A stretch of 64,000 nt of DNA, from positions 1-64,000 of the forward strand of contig NZ_JAEPPI010000003.1 of assembly GCF_017641085.1 (NCBI RefSeq), given 5' to 3'. The stretch is from Gracilimonas sp. GTDB lineage: Bacteria > Bacteroidota > Rhodothermia > Balneolales > Balneolaceae. This document shows positions 1 through 10,100 of this stretch, one piece after another. Under the pieces are notes generated by a model that was not told where the DNA came from, did no database searches, and was given only the letters and a program-made list of their open reading frames with translations. Numbering within the stretch: position 1 is the stretch's first letter; every line of letters begins with the position of its first letter. The position numbers and the translations under genes are program-made.

Positions 1-87
1 GTAGCGATGGAAGAAGGGCTGCGGTTTGCGATTCGCGAAGGCGGACGTACCGTGGGCGCCGGAGTTGTAACTAAAATATTGGATTAA
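1..87 (+). CDS. tuf: Elongation factor Tu, C-terminal end (partial)
   Basis: Only the last 28 codons are in the window; the 5' part lies to the left. The translated tail contains the EF-Tu domain 3 ending (RFAIREGGRTVGAGVV followed by TKILD and a stop). EF-Tu delivers aminoacyl-tRNA to the ribosome as a GTP complex. Its position directly before tRNA-Trp, secE and nusG is the conserved arrangement in many bacteria and supports the call. Confidence 0.93.
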   Translation, partial: VAMEEGLRFAIREGGRTVGAGVVTKILD

Positions 88-153
88 GGCAGTCCCTTAA
101 ATAAGGCCAGTGCATAGAGCAGTCGGTTTGCCGCCTGCTCTTGTGCGCTTTAT

Positions 154-226
154 ACGGGTGTAGCTCAGTTGGCAGAGCACTGGTCTCCAAAACCAGGTGT
201 CGGGAGTTCGAGTCTCTCCACCCGTG
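154..226 (+). tRNA. tRNA-Trp (anticodon CCA)
   Basis: A 73-nt cloverleaf is visible: acceptor ACGGGTG (154-160) pairs with CACCCGT (219-225); D-stem GCTC; anticodon stem CTGGT/ACCAG around the loop CTCCAAA with anticodon CCA at 187-189; T-arm with TTCGAGT. The 3' CCA is not encoded. A tRNA-Trp between tuf and secE is a widespread arrangement. Confidence 0.95.
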
Positions 227-243
227 CAGACAAAATAAATGAT

Positions 244-429
244 ATGAGCAAGATTAATGATTTTTTTGACGGTGTTGTAAAGGAATTCAAGAAGGTTTCC
301 TGGCCAACCCAGAAAGAGCTAATCGATAATACCATTATCGTGGTGGTTTTTTCAATCATAATATCGGTATTCATCTTTGGTGTTGACCAAATGTACAGCA
401 CCATATTAGAAGCTATTTATAATCAATAA
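244..429 (+). CDS. secE: Preprotein translocase subunit SecE
   Basis: A 61-aa single-span membrane protein of the short bacterial SecE type. The amphipathic N-terminal part carries the family motif VKEFKKVSWPTQKEL, followed by one transmembrane helix (about residues 31-50). SecE clamps the SecY channel of the Sec translocon. The reading frame is open further upstream into tRNA-Trp, but the ATG at 244 starts at the conserved SecE N-terminus and clears the tRNA, so it is the chosen start. Its stop codon overlaps the nusG start by one base, indicating translational coupling. Confidence 0.95.
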   Translation: MSKINDFFDGVVKEFKKVSWPTQKELIDNTIIVVVFSIIISVFIFGVDQMYSTILEAIYNQ

Positions 430-986
430 TGAGTAAAGAATTAACGCATGATTGGTACGTAGTTCGCTGCTTTTCCAGTCATGAAAAAAAGGTTAAAGAG
501 TTTCTCGAGCGCGAAATTGAAGATCAGGGTTTAGAGGATAAAATCAAGGAGATCTTGATTCCCACTGAAACGGTTGTCGAGATTCGTTCCGGAAAGAAGC
601 GTACCCGCGAGAAAAACTTTTTCCCCGGATATATTCTTTTGAATACTCATTATGATGAAGAAGTAAACAATTTGATACAAAGTGCACCCTCCTGCCTTGG
701 TTTTTTGAAGGTAGGTAAAAATGAGACGGTGCCAACTCCACTGAAAGATCACGAAGTCAAACGCATCATTGGACGAGTGAAAGACGGTGGCGACGAACCG
801 CGGAATATTGAAATTCCGTACAGCGAGGGAGACCTGGTTAAAGTGATATCCGGTCCGTTTAAAGATTTTGACGGAACCGTTCAGGAAGTGAATCCTGAAA
901 AACTGAAGCTGCGAGTTATGGTTAGTATTTTTGGCCGTAAAACTCCTGTTGAAGTGGATGTCAGCCAAGTTGAATCCGCTACATAA
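429..986 (+). CDS. nusG: Transcription termination/antitermination factor NusG
   Basis: A 185-aa NusG. The N-terminal NGN domain begins with the typical HDWYVVRCFSSHEKKV and contains the FFPGYIL motif that contacts the RNA polymerase clamp. The C-terminal KOW domain (about residues 130-183) holds GDLVKVISGPFKDFDGTV. NusG links RNA polymerase to Rho or to the ribosome. Length is normal. The start ATG overlaps the secE stop (TAATG), so the two are co-translated, and the ribosomal protein genes follow on the same strand. Confidence 0.97.
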   Translation: MSKELTHDWYVVRCFSSHEKKVKEFLEREIEDQGLEDKIKEILIPTETVVEIRSGKKRTREKNFFPGYILLNTHYDEEVNNLIQSAPSCLGFLKVGKNETVPTPLKDHEVKRIIGRVKDGGDEPRNIEIPYSEGDLVKVISGPFKDFDGTVQEVNPEKLKLRVMVSIFGRKTPVEVDVSQVESAT

Positions 987-1059
987 AGAACCTAGTTGAT
1001 GCACACTAGCTATTACGCAAATTAAACTGAAGTTATTAATTATAGGATCCTGAGAATCC

Positions 1060-1491
1060 ATGGCTAAAAAAGTTGAGAAAATCCTGAAGCTCCAGATTGT
1101 TGGGGGGCAGGCAAACCCTGCGCCACCTGTTGGACCGGCACTCGGTCAGGCGGGAATCAATATAATGGAGTTTTGTAAAGCCTTTAACGCTAAGACTCAG
1201 GACAAGGCCGGAACTGTTGTTCCTGTTGAGATTACAGTTTATGCTGATAAGTCTTTTACATTCAAAACAAAGACTCCACCAGCACCTGTACTTCTTAAGA
1301 AAGCAGCGAAAATCAAGTCCGGATCAGGTGAACCTAACCGAAATAAAGTAGGTACAGTAACCTGGAGCCAATGCAAAGAAATCGCAGAAGAAAAGATGGA
1401 AGACTTAAATGCGTTTGACATCGAAGCTGGCGCGGAAATGGTTGCAGGAACGGCTCGCAGTATGGGTCTTAGAGTAAATCGCGAAAAGTAA
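1060..1491 (+). CDS. rplK: 50S ribosomal protein L11
   Basis: A 143-aa L11 of normal length. The N-terminal domain carries the proline-rich [16 protein letters not shown] segment contacted by release factors and thiopeptides. The C-terminal rRNA-binding domain ends with [11 protein letters not shown]11 forms the GTPase-associated stalk base with 23S rRNA. The gene follows nusG after a 73-bp gap and lies 13 bp before rplA, the usual L11-L1 pair. Confidence 0.97.
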   Translation: MAKKVEKILKLQIVGGQANPAPPVGPALGQAGINIMEFCKAFNAKTQDKAGTVVPVEITVYADKSFTFKTKTPPAPVLLKKAAKIKSGSGEPNRNKVGTVTWSQCKEIAEEKMEDLNAFDIEAGAEMVAGTARSMGLRVNREK

Positions 1492-1504
1492 GGAAATTGT
1501 GATC

Positions 1505-2203
1505 ATGGCAAAAAGAGGAAAGAAATATCAACAGGCCGTGGCACTCGTGAACCCCGAGGTAGAGTATACTTTGGAAGAAGCGTGCGATCTGGTTAAAAAA
1601 ACATCTACCGCTAACTTTGATGCATCCGTTGACGTTGACGTTCGGTTGGGAGTTGATCCCCGCCACGCCGACCAAATGGTGCGTGGTACAGTGAGCTTGC
1701 CTCATGGTACCGGTAAAGAAGTTAAGGTTTTGGCTCTCGTTAACGAGGCCAAGCAAGATGAAGCCAGAGAAGCTGGTGCCGACCATGTTGGTCTTGATGA
1801 TTACATCACGAAAATAGAAGAGGGGTGGGCTGATATTGACGTTATTATCGCTACACCCGACGTAATGGGTAAACTCGGTAAGCTTGGGCGCTTTTTAGGG
1901 CCCCGCGGACTGATGCCTAACCCTAAGAGTGGAACCGTAACAATGGATGTGGCCGATGCTGTAAAGCAAGTTAAAGCCGGCCAGATTGATTTCCGTGTTG
2001 ATAAAGCCGGAATCCTTCACACATCAATTGGAAAAGTTAGTTTCGATGCAAGTGACCTGAAGGAGAACGCTGAGTCGTTCTTACGTACGGTTATGAGCTT
2101 GAGGCCGGCTTCCGCAAAAGGGCTGTATGTGAAAAGTGTTTTCATGAGCAGCACAATGGGACCAAGCATCCCGATAAGCAGAACCGCAGTTACATCCCTA
2201 TAA
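1505..2203 (+). CDS. rplA: 50S ribosomal protein L1
   Basis: A 232-aa L1 from the ATG at 1505. A GTG two codons upstream (1499) is in frame, but it lies too close to the AAGGAA ribosome-binding sequence at about 1489-1494, so the ATG is preferred. The family signature [19 protein letters not shown] is present in the middle of the protein. L1 builds the mobile stalk that moves deacylated tRNA out of the E site and in many bacteria represses its own operon. Followed closely by rplJ. Confidence 0.96.
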   Translation: MAKRGKKYQQAVALVNPEVEYTLEEACDLVKKTSTANFDASVDVDVRLGVDPRHADQMVRGTVSLPHGTGKEVKVLALVNEAKQDEAREAGADHVGLDDYITKIEEGWADIDVIIATPDVMGKLGKLGRFLGPRGLMPNPKSGTVTMDVADAVKQVKAGQIDFRVDKAGILHTSIGKVSFDASDLKENAESFLRTVMSLRPASAKGLYVKSVFMSSTMGPSIPISRTAVTSL

Positions 2204-2220
2204 TAGGAGGAATTTAAATT

Positions 2221-2742
2221 ATGCCTACTGCAGAAAAGCGTGTAATTCTTGATGAACTTACCGAAAAACTGAAAAGTTCGAGTGCTTTATACATTGCGAA
2301 CTACTCGGGAATGTCGGTACCTGAAGTCAACGAATTGCGAGGTGCATTTCGTAAGGGAGATATTCGATTCAAAGTTTACAAGAACAAACTTGTAAAGCTC
2401 GCAATGGAAGAAGTTGGTGGATACGATGAAATAATCCCCGCATTGGTTGAGCAGAATGCTTTTGCATTCGTTGAAGAAGAATTATCTGCACCTGCCAAGG
2501 TATTGAAAGATTTTATCAAGGATAATAATAAGCCAGAATTTAAAGCAGCTATCGTAGACGGAGATTTTTACGGTGCGGATAAGCTGGACGTTCTTGCCGC
2601 AATGAAGTCGAAGAACGAGATTGTTGGCGATATCCTTGGTCTGTTGATGGCCCCACTATCAAATGTAGTTGGTGCGCTTGAATCACAAGGATCTAACCTT
2701 GTTGGTGCCGTTAAAACCATCGCTGAAAAAGGCGAAGAGTAA
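2221..2742 (+). CDS. rplJ: 50S ribosomal protein L10
   Basis: A 173-aa L10. The N-terminal rRNA-binding domain includes YSGMSVPEVNELRGAFR and FKVYKNKLVKLA. The C-terminal helix that carries L7/L12 dimers is at the end. A strong AGGAGG ribosome-binding site (about 2205-2210) precedes the ATG. The gap to rplA is only 17 bp, so there is no room for a long L10 leader of the E. coli type directly upstream. Confidence 0.96.
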   Translation: MPTAEKRVILDELTEKLKSSSALYIANYSGMSVPEVNELRGAFRKGDIRFKVYKNKLVKLAMEEVGGYDEIIPALVEQNAFAFVEEELSAPAKVLKDFIKDNNKPEFKAAIVDGDFYGADKLDVLAAMKSKNEIVGDILGLLMAPLSNVVGALESQGSNLVGAVKTIAEKGEE

Positions 2743-2795
2743 CCCTTATTTATTACAACTAGAATTTTTTATATCAAAACAACTGGAGATAACAA

Positions 2796-3173
2796 ATGGC
2801 TGACGTTAAAGATTTAGCTGAACAGCTTGTCAACCTAACAATTAAAGAAGCAAACGAACTTGCTAAAGTTCTTGAAGAAGAATACGATATCAAACCTGCT
2901 CAAGCTGCTGTTGCAGTAGCTGGACCTGCTGCTGGCGGAGAAGCCGGTGGCGGAGAAGAGCAAACTGAGTTTGACGTAGTTCTGAAAAGCGCTGGTGCTA
3001 AGAAAATCGCGGTAATTAAAGAAGTACGCGGAATCACCGGTCTTGGACTCAAAGAAGCCAAAGAATTGGTTGACGGAGCTCCCGGCACTGTAAAAGAAGC
3101 AGTTTCTAAAGATGAAGCTGAGCAAATCAAAGGCAAGCTTGAAGAAGCTGGTGCCGAAGTAGAGCTTAAGTAA
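2796..3173 (+). CDS. rplL: 50S ribosomal protein L7/L12
   Basis: A 125-aa L7/L12. An N-terminal dimerisation helix pair is followed by an Ala/Gly-rich hinge (about residues 38-54) and the globular C-terminal domain with [20 protein letters not shown], which recruits translational GTPases. Length and order are standard. A ribosome-binding site (CTGGAGAT) lies just before the ATG. The gene is followed by a structured 133-bp gap and rpoB. Confidence 0.97.
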   Translation: MADVKDLAEQLVNLTIKEANELAKVLEEEYDIKPAQAAVAVAGPAAGGEAGGGEEQTEFDVVLKSAGAKKIAVIKEVRGITGLGLKEAKELVDGAPGTVKEAVSKDEAEQIKGKLEEAGAEVELK

Positions 3174-3195
3174 CTCATACTTACACATTCGTTGG

Positions 3196-3225
3196 TAGCC
3201 AATGCCGTGAAAACGGTATTGGCTA
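3196..3225 (+). promoter_or_regulatory. Hairpin with GAAA tetraloop between rplL and rpoB
   Basis: The arms at 3196-3208 and 3213-3225 pair over 13 bp (one G-U) and close a GAAA loop of the GNRA class. A second short hairpin (ACCCCA/TGGGGT, 3245-3263) follows. Neither has a T-run, so they are not plain terminators. The location matches the place where E. coli has an attenuator and an RNase III site that separate ribosomal protein from RNA polymerase expression; an equivalent role here is inferred. Confidence 0.6.
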
Positions 3226-3306
3226 TTGGCGTCTATATAAATTGACCCCATTAGCCCTGGGGTTTGCCCGTATCATTTACCTTCAATCTAAGAGGAGAGG
3301 TTCCTT

Positions 3307-6300
3307 TTGAGCAAGAAGATGCAAACTATTCCGAACACGGAACGCTTATCGTTTGGTAAAACCAAGCACGTACTGGATTATCCGGATTTTCTGGACATTC
3401 AGTTAGAGTCATTCGAAAAATTTGTACAACTTGATATTGCTCCCAATGAGCGAGAAAATCAAGGACTACAACGAATTTTTAATGAAAATTTTCCCATTCA
3501 AGACAGTCGCGAGACTCATATTCTTGAATTCCTTTACTATAACGTAGATGTGCCACGTTACACGATTGCTGAATGCCAGGATCGTGGGCTGACATATTCC
3601 GTTCCGTTAAAAGCAAAATTGCGATTATCATCGGTTGATGATAGCGACGAAGCCAGCGAAACTATTGAGCAGGAAGTATTTTTAGGAGACCTGCCCTGGA
3701 TGTCGAATCGCGGAACATTCATCATTAACGGTGCTGAGCGCGTTATTGTAAGTCAGCTCCACCGTTCACCCGGTGTATTCTTTGGTCAGAATGTGCACCC
3801 GAACGGAACACAACTGTATTCGGCCCGAGTTATTCCTTTCAAAGGATCCTGGATTGAATTCACTACCGATATTCGTGACGTTCTTTGGGCTTATATCGAT
3901 CGTAAGAAAAAAGTTCCGGCCACTACCTTATTACGTGCGCTTGGATATTCTTCCGATATCGAATTGTTGAGCCTGTTTGAACTTTCAGAAGAAATTAAAT
4001 TCGGTAAGAAAGATCACTACAACAAAAACCTGGTAGGTAAGCGACTTGCTGAGAACGTTGTTGTAGAAAGCATGGAAGAAGTGGTTGACGATGAGACCGG
4101 TGAAGTTACCGAAGCTCTTAATCGCCAGATTATCTTTGAGCGGGATCATGAACTTACCGAAGATGACTATGGCTCATTAAAAGATGCTGAAGTAGAGAAA
4201 GTGCTCGTCCAGAAAATCTCAGCTGAAGAGTCTGAGCGTTCTGTTATGATGAATACACTTCGTAAGGATCCTACTTACGATGAGACAACAGCTCTTGGAG
4301 AAATTTACCAGCAGATTCGATCCGGTGAAATGCCCGATCCTGAAACTGCGCGTTCTATTCTGGAAAGACTGTTCTTCAGCGACAAGAAATATGATCTGGG
4401 TGAAGTGGGTCGTTATCGATTGAATAAACGACTGAAGTTAGATCAGGATAACACTGTACAGTATCTGACTAAAGAGGATATTGTAGCTATTGTTAAAGAG
4501 GTTATCCGCCTGAAGAACATGAAGTCTCAGGTTGATGATATTGATCACTTAAGTAACCGACGTGTACGAACCGTTGGTGAGCAGTTGGGTCAGCAGTTTG
4601 CGATTGGTCTTGCCCGAATGGCACGTACCATCCGTGAGCGTATGAATTCTCGTGATGCTGAGCAACTCACCCCACAGGATCTTGTGAATGCACGTACCAT
4701 TTCAAGTGTGATTAACACTTTCTTTGGTACCAACCAGCTTTCACAGTTTATGGATCAAACCAACCCGCTTGCCGAGCTGACGCACAAGCGTCGTATGTCT
4801 GCACTGGGTCCCGGTGGTCTTACCCGTGAGCGAGCCGGTTTTGAGGTTCGTGACGTTCACTACACGCATTACGGACGTCTATGCCCTATTGAAACACCTG
4901 AGGGGCCAAACATTGGTTTGATTTCCTCACTGTGTGTGCACGCGAAAGTAAACGACTTTGGATTCATTGAAACGCCTTACCGTAAAGTGAAGGAAGGTAA
5001 AGTTTCCAAAGACGTTGAATATCTCGCTGCTGAGCAGGAAGACGAAACGGTAATCGCCCAGGCGAATGCTGAGATTGACGATAAAGGTACTTTCGAGAGT
5101 GAAGCTATTTTCTCCCGAACACGCGAAGGTAACTACCTGCGTGTAAAACCAGACGAAATTGAATACATGGACGTTGCCACTAACCAGATTACTTCTCTGG
5201 CGGCAGCGCTGATTCCATTTATTGAACACGATGATGCTAACCGTGCCCTCATGGGTTCGAACATGCAGCGTCAGGCTGTTCCGCTTCTTCGTCCCGAGGC
5301 CCCTGTGGTGGGAACCGGACTGGAGCAGAGAGCAGCTCGTGACTCACGTGCTATCATCACCGCTGATGCTGATGGTGAAGTAGTATATGTAAGTGCGACT
5401 GAAATTCGAGTTAAGTACAACCGTTCTGAAGACGAGCAACATTGCTACTTCGACGGCGGGGTGAAAACCTACAAGCTTGACAAGTTCATTCGTACTAACC
5501 AGGATACTACTATAAACCAGCGTCCGGTTGTGAAGATTGGCGACAAAGTGAAAGCCGGTCAGGCTCTCGCTGATGGTTGCTCAACCGACAAAGGTGAGCT
5601 GGCTCTTGGCCGTAACCTGCTGGTGGCCTTTATGCCATGGCGTGGTTACAACTTTGAGGATGCCATTGTAGTAAGTGAGCGCATCGTTCAGGACGATATT
5701 TATACTTCCATCCACGTAACGGAATTCGAACAACAGGTTCGTGATACCAAACGTGGGGAAGAAGAACTGACTCGTGAAATTCCTAACGTAAGTGAGGAAG
5801 CCACCCGCAACCTCGACGAACGGGGAATTATTCGCGTAGGTGCCAAGATTGAACACGGCGATATCCTGGTAGGTAAGATTACTCCTAAAGGAGAAACCGA
5901 TCCTACTCCGGAAGAAAAACTGCTGCGTGCGATCTTTGGTGATAAAGCCGGTGATGTGAAAGATGCATCTCTGAAAGTACCTCCTGGTGTTCAGGGAACC
6001 GTAATCGACACCAAGCTTTTCAGCCGTAAGCGCGATGAGTTGGTATCTCGTAAAGAAGAGAAGAAACGTGTTGAGCAGGAAGAAGAACGTCACTCCCAAA
6101 AAGTTGCTGAATTGAATCAGCAGTGGGCAGACAAGATGTATTCTCTGCTTCGCGACAAAACCTCTCCGGGTGTATATAACTACAGTAATGTAGAGCTGAT
6201 CCCGAAAGGCGAGAAATACAAGAAATCTGTATTTGAAGAATTAGATCCGGTAAACATTAACGAAAACATCGACTGGGCCACAGATGGTGAGCTCGTGAAG

Positions 6301-7134
6301 ATGGTTCGAAGATTGTTTGCCAACTACCGCGAGCTTCGTCGTGAAATTGACACCGAAGCTAAGCGTCGTAAATTTGCAATCCAGGTAGGAGACGAACTTC
6401 CGCCGGGAATCATCCAGAAAGCAAAAGTTTATGTTGCTAAGAAACGTAAGCTGCACGTGGGTGACAAGATGGCCGGTCGTCACGGTAATAAAGGTGTGGT
6501 TGCTAAAATCGTACCCCAGGAAGACATGCCGTTTATGGAAGACGGAACCCCGGTTGATATCTGTTTAAACCCACTGGGTGTGCCTTCCCGTATGAACCTT
6601 GGTCAGATTTACGAAACCATTCTTGGATGGGCTGCTAAGAAAATGGGTGTGACGTTTGCGTCGCCTATCTTCGACGGTGCTTCCATGGATGAAGTTAGAG
6701 AGAAATTAAAAGAAGCCGGACTGCCTGAAGACGGCCGCGTAAATCTTTACGACGGACGAACAGGCGAGCCATTCGCACAGAAAACAACTGTAGGTTATAT
6801 CTACATGTTGAAACTGAACCACCTGATTCAGGACAAGATGCACTCTCGTTCTATCGGGCCATATTCACTCATTACGCAGCAGCCATTGGGCGGTAAAGCT
6901 CAGTTTGGTGGCCAGCGACTTGGTGAGATGGAGGTTTGGGCACTGTACGCATATGGTGCATCCAGCATCTTGAAAGAAATGCTCACTGTGAAAAGTGATG
7001 ACGTAAAAGGGCGCTCTAAAGTGTATGAAGCTATCGTGAAAGGTGAGAACCTGCCCGATGGTGATGTGCCCGAATCATTCAAGGTATTGTTACGAGAGCT
7101 TATGGGTCTCGGCCTTGAAATGCATATTGAATAA
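3307..7134 (+). CDS. rpoB: DNA-directed RNA polymerase subunit beta
   Basis: A 1275-aa beta subunit. The start is TTG at 3307, supported by the GGAGAGG ribosome-binding site about 8 bases upstream; an ATG four codons in is less well placed. The rifampicin pocket has wild-type key residues (QLSQFMDQTNPL, THKRRMSALGPGG). Further conserved blocks include ETPEGPNIGLI, MPWRGYNFEDAI and the C-terminal clamp region with GGQRLGEMEVWAL. With rpoC it forms the catalytic core of RNA polymerase. Confidence 0.98.
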   Translation: MSKKMQTIPNTERLSFGKTKHVLDYPDFLDIQLESFEKFVQLDIAPNERENQGLQRIFNENFPIQDSRETHILEFLYYNVDVPRYTIAECQDRGLTYSVPLKAKLRLSSVDDSDEASETIEQEVFLGDLPWMSNRGTFIINGAERVIVSQLHRSPGVFFGQNVHPNGTQLYSARVIPFKGSWIEFTTDIRDVLWAYIDRKKKVPATTLLRALGYSSDIELLSLFELSEEIKFGKKDHYNKNLVGKRLAENVVVESMEEVVDDETGEVTEALNRQIIFERDHELTEDDYGSLKDAEVEKVLVQKISAEESERSVMMNTLRKDPTYDETTALGEIYQQIRSGEMPDPETARSILERLFFSDKKYDLGEVGRYRLNKRLKLDQDNTVQYLTKEDIVAIVKEVIRLKNMKSQVDDIDHLSNRRVRTVGEQLGQQFAIGLARMARTIRERMNSRDAEQLTPQDLVNARTISSVINTFFGTNQLSQFMDQTNPLAELTHKRRMSALGPGGLTRERAGFEVRDVHYTHYGRLCPIETPEGPNIGLISSLCVHAKVNDFGFIETPYRKVKEGKVSKDVEYLAAEQEDETVIAQANAEIDDKGTFESEAIFSRTREGNYLRVKPDEIEYMDVATNQITSLAAALIPFIEHDDANRALMGSNMQRQAVPLLRPEAPVVGTGLEQRAARDSRAIITADADGEVVYVSATEIRVKYNRSEDEQHCYFDGGVKTYKLDKFIRTNQDTTINQRPVVKIGDKVKAGQALADGCSTDKGELALGRNLLVAFMPWRGYNFEDAIVVSERIVQDDIYTSIHVTEFEQQVRDTKRGEEELTREIPNVSEEATRNLDERGIIRVGAKIEHGDILVGKITPKGETDPTPEEKLLRAIFGDKAGDVKDASLKVPPGVQGTVIDTKLFSRKRDELVSRKEEKKRVEQEEERHSQKVAELNQQWADKMYSLLRDKTSPGVYNYSNVELIPKGEKYKKSVFEELDPVNINENIDWATDGELVKMVRRLFANYRELRREIDTEAKRRKFAIQVGDELPPGIIQKAKVYVAKKRKLHVGDKMAGRHGNKGVVAKIVPQEDMPFMEDGTPVDICLNPLGVPSRMNLGQIYETILGWAAKKMGVTFASPIFDGASMDEVREKLKEAGLPEDGRVNLYDGRTGEPFAQKTTVGYIYMLKLNHLIQDKMHSRSIGPYSLITQQPLGGKAQFGGQRLGEMEVWALYAYGASSILKEMLTVKSDDVKGRSKVYEAIVKGENLPDGDVPESFKVLLRELMGLGLEMHIE

Positions 7135-7164
7135 TTTCACTGTTAATAATTTGGAGGAACATCC

Positions 7165-10100
7165 TTGCCAGTAACTAAGACATTAACAGTCACGAAAGAT
7201 TTCGACAGCATTGGGGTATCCCTTGCTTCCGCGGAAACGATTCTATCTCGTTCCCACGGCGAAGTCTTGACTCCTGAGACAATAAACTACCGAACCTTTA
7301 AGCCGGAAATGGACGGTCTTTTCTGTGAAAAGATCTTCGGCCCGGTTAAAGATTATGAATGCCATTGTGGTAAATACAAGCGTATCCGCTACAAGGGAAT
7401 TATCTGCGACCGTTGCGGTGTGGAAGTTACCCGAAAAGCTGTACGTCGCGAGCGAATGGGGCATATTACCCTAACCGTTCCTGTAGTACACATTTGGTAC
7501 TTCAAATCTCTTCCTAACAAAATCGCTTACCTGCTTGGAATGAGTTCCAAGAACCTGGATAAGATCGTTTATTACGAGACTTTCGTAGTAATCAATCCCG
7601 GTGTGGCGCGTGACCTCGGTTATGCCCAGGGCGATATGATCTCTGAAGAAGAGAAATGGGATATTTTAGAACAGCTGCCTGAAGATAACCAGGAACTGGA
7701 TGACGACGATGATGACAAATTCATCGTGAAGGAAGGAGCCGATGCTCTTGAAGCACTCCTCGGTGATCTGGATCTGGACGACCTGGCTTATAATCTGCGC
7801 TATGAAGTGAAGCATGAGACTTCACAGATGCGTAAGAAGAAAAAGCTGAAGCGTCTTCAGGTAATTGAGTCATTCCGTGCCGCCAACCAGCACACTGAAA
7901 ACCGTCCCGAGTGGATGGTACAGAGCGTAATACCGGTAATTCCACCGGAACTGCGACCGCTGGTACCTCTTGAAGGTGGCCGTTTTGCAACGTCCGACTT
8001 GAACGATCTTTATCGTCGGGTGATCATCCGAAACAATCGTCTGAAGAGATTGATTGATATTAAAGCTCCTGATGTGATTCTCCGAAACGAGAAGCGTATG
8101 CTGCAGGAAGCCGTTGATTCACTCTACGACAACTCAAGAAAATCAAACGCAGTACGAAACAACAACCGACCGCTTAAGTCACTTTCAGATATGCTGAAAG
8201 GTAAGAGTGGCCGTTTCCGTCAAAACCTTCTTGGTAAGCGTGTTGACTATTCCGGCCGTTCTGTGATTGTGGTAGGACCCGAGCTGAAAATGCACGAATG
8301 CGGTCTGCCAAAAGAGATGGCGGTTGAGCTCTACAAACCATTCATTATCCGACGACTTATTGAGCGTGGATATGTGAAAACGGTTAAGAGCGCCAAGAAA
8401 GTAGTTGACCGACGCGATGCCGTTGTATGGGAAGTTCTTGAAAATGTAATTGACGGACACCCCGTATTGCTTAACCGTGCACCAACCTTGCACAGGTTAG
8501 GTATTCAGGCATTCCAGCCGGTACTTATTGAAGAAAAAGCTATCCGACTTCACCCACTCGCATGTACAGCTTTTAATGCTGACTTTGACGGTGACCAGAT
8601 GGCCGTTCACCTTCCATTGAGCCACGATGCGGTACTTGAAGCATCTGTACTGATGTTAGGTTCACACAACATTTTATCTCCTGCGAACGGTGGACCTATT
8701 GCGGTTCCTTCTCAGGATATGATTTTGGGTCTGTATTACCTCACCAAGCCAAATGATGGCATGAAAGGTGAAGGCAAGACATTTGCCTCTCCGGCAGAAG
8801 TATTGGTTGCCTTCGACCAGGGTAAGATTGATACTCACGCCAAAATCAACGTTCGAATTCCGACGGTAAATGAGGATGGAGAAGTTGTCCATGAAGTGAT
8901 TAAAACTTCTACCGGACGTGTACTCTTCAACCAGATTACGCCGAAAGAAATCCCATTCATCAACAAGACACTCGGTAAGAAAGAACTGAGAAATCTGATT
9001 GGTGATATTCATGCAATTGTAGGAACGGCGAAGACGTCCAGATTCCTCGATGACATGAAGAAACTCGGTTATGAAGAAGCGACCATTGGTGGTCTTTCTT
9101 TCAGCCTTGACGATATCATTATTCCTGATGCCAAAGGTGAGTTGATTACCAAGGCGAAGGATGAAGTGACTGATATCCAGGGACGTTACGAGATGGGTTT
9201 CATTACCGATAACGAGCGTTACAACCAGGTTATTGATAAATGGACCTCAACCACTAACCGTGTGTCTGAAACCCTGTTCTCAGCTCTTGCGAGCGACAGA
9301 AATGGATTCAACCCGGTATATATGATGGCGGATTCCGGAGCTCGTGGTTCTAAAGAGCAGATTCGTCAGTTAGGTGGTATGCGTGGTCTGATGGCGAAAC
9401 CTCAGAAGAGTTCCATGCAGCAGGGCAATGAGGTAATTGAGAACCCGATTCTTTCTTCTTTCAAAGAGGGACTGACGGTACTTGAGTACTTTATCTCTAC
9501 TCACGGTGCGCGTAAAGGTCTTGCCGATACCGCTCTTAAAACTGCCGATGCGGGTTATTTGACTCGTCGTCTGGTTGATGTTTCTCAGGATGTGATCATC
9601 AACGAGAATGACTGTGGTACCCTCCGTGGTATTAAGATGGCGGCTCTGAAAGACAACGAAGATATTATCGAGAGTCTCGAAGATCGTATTATCGGGCGTG
9701 TTTCACTCCACGAAATCTATGATCCGATTTCTGATGAATTGATCTGCGAAGCAAACCAGATGATTGATGAGTCTGTAGCTTCCAAGATTGCCGAGACTTC
9801 TATCGAAGAAGTAGAAATTCGTTCAGTACTTACCTGTGAAACCGGACGTGGTGTATGTGCCAAATGTTATGGCCGTGACCTCGCACGGGGAACCGTAGTT
9901 GAGAAAGGGGAAGCCGTAGGGGTTATCGCCGCTCAGTCTATTGGTGAGCCGGGTACGCAGCTGACCCTTCGAACCTTCCACGTTGGTGGTACGGCATCTC
10001 GTCTGGAGGCTGAATCTCAGCACAAGACGAAATTCGAAGGTAAAGTAGAATTTGAAAACGTTCGCGTTGTGGTTTACAACGACGGTGAAGAAGAGCACAA

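Noticed and set aside
169-243. N-terminal extension of SecE into the tRNA-Trp gene
   Set aside because: The frame is open, but it would use tRNA sequence as coding; the SecE family starts at the ATG at 244.
531-1061. Long antisense open frame over nusG
   Set aside because: It is opposite a clear nusG gene, has no recognisable domain, and follows its codon pattern in shadow.
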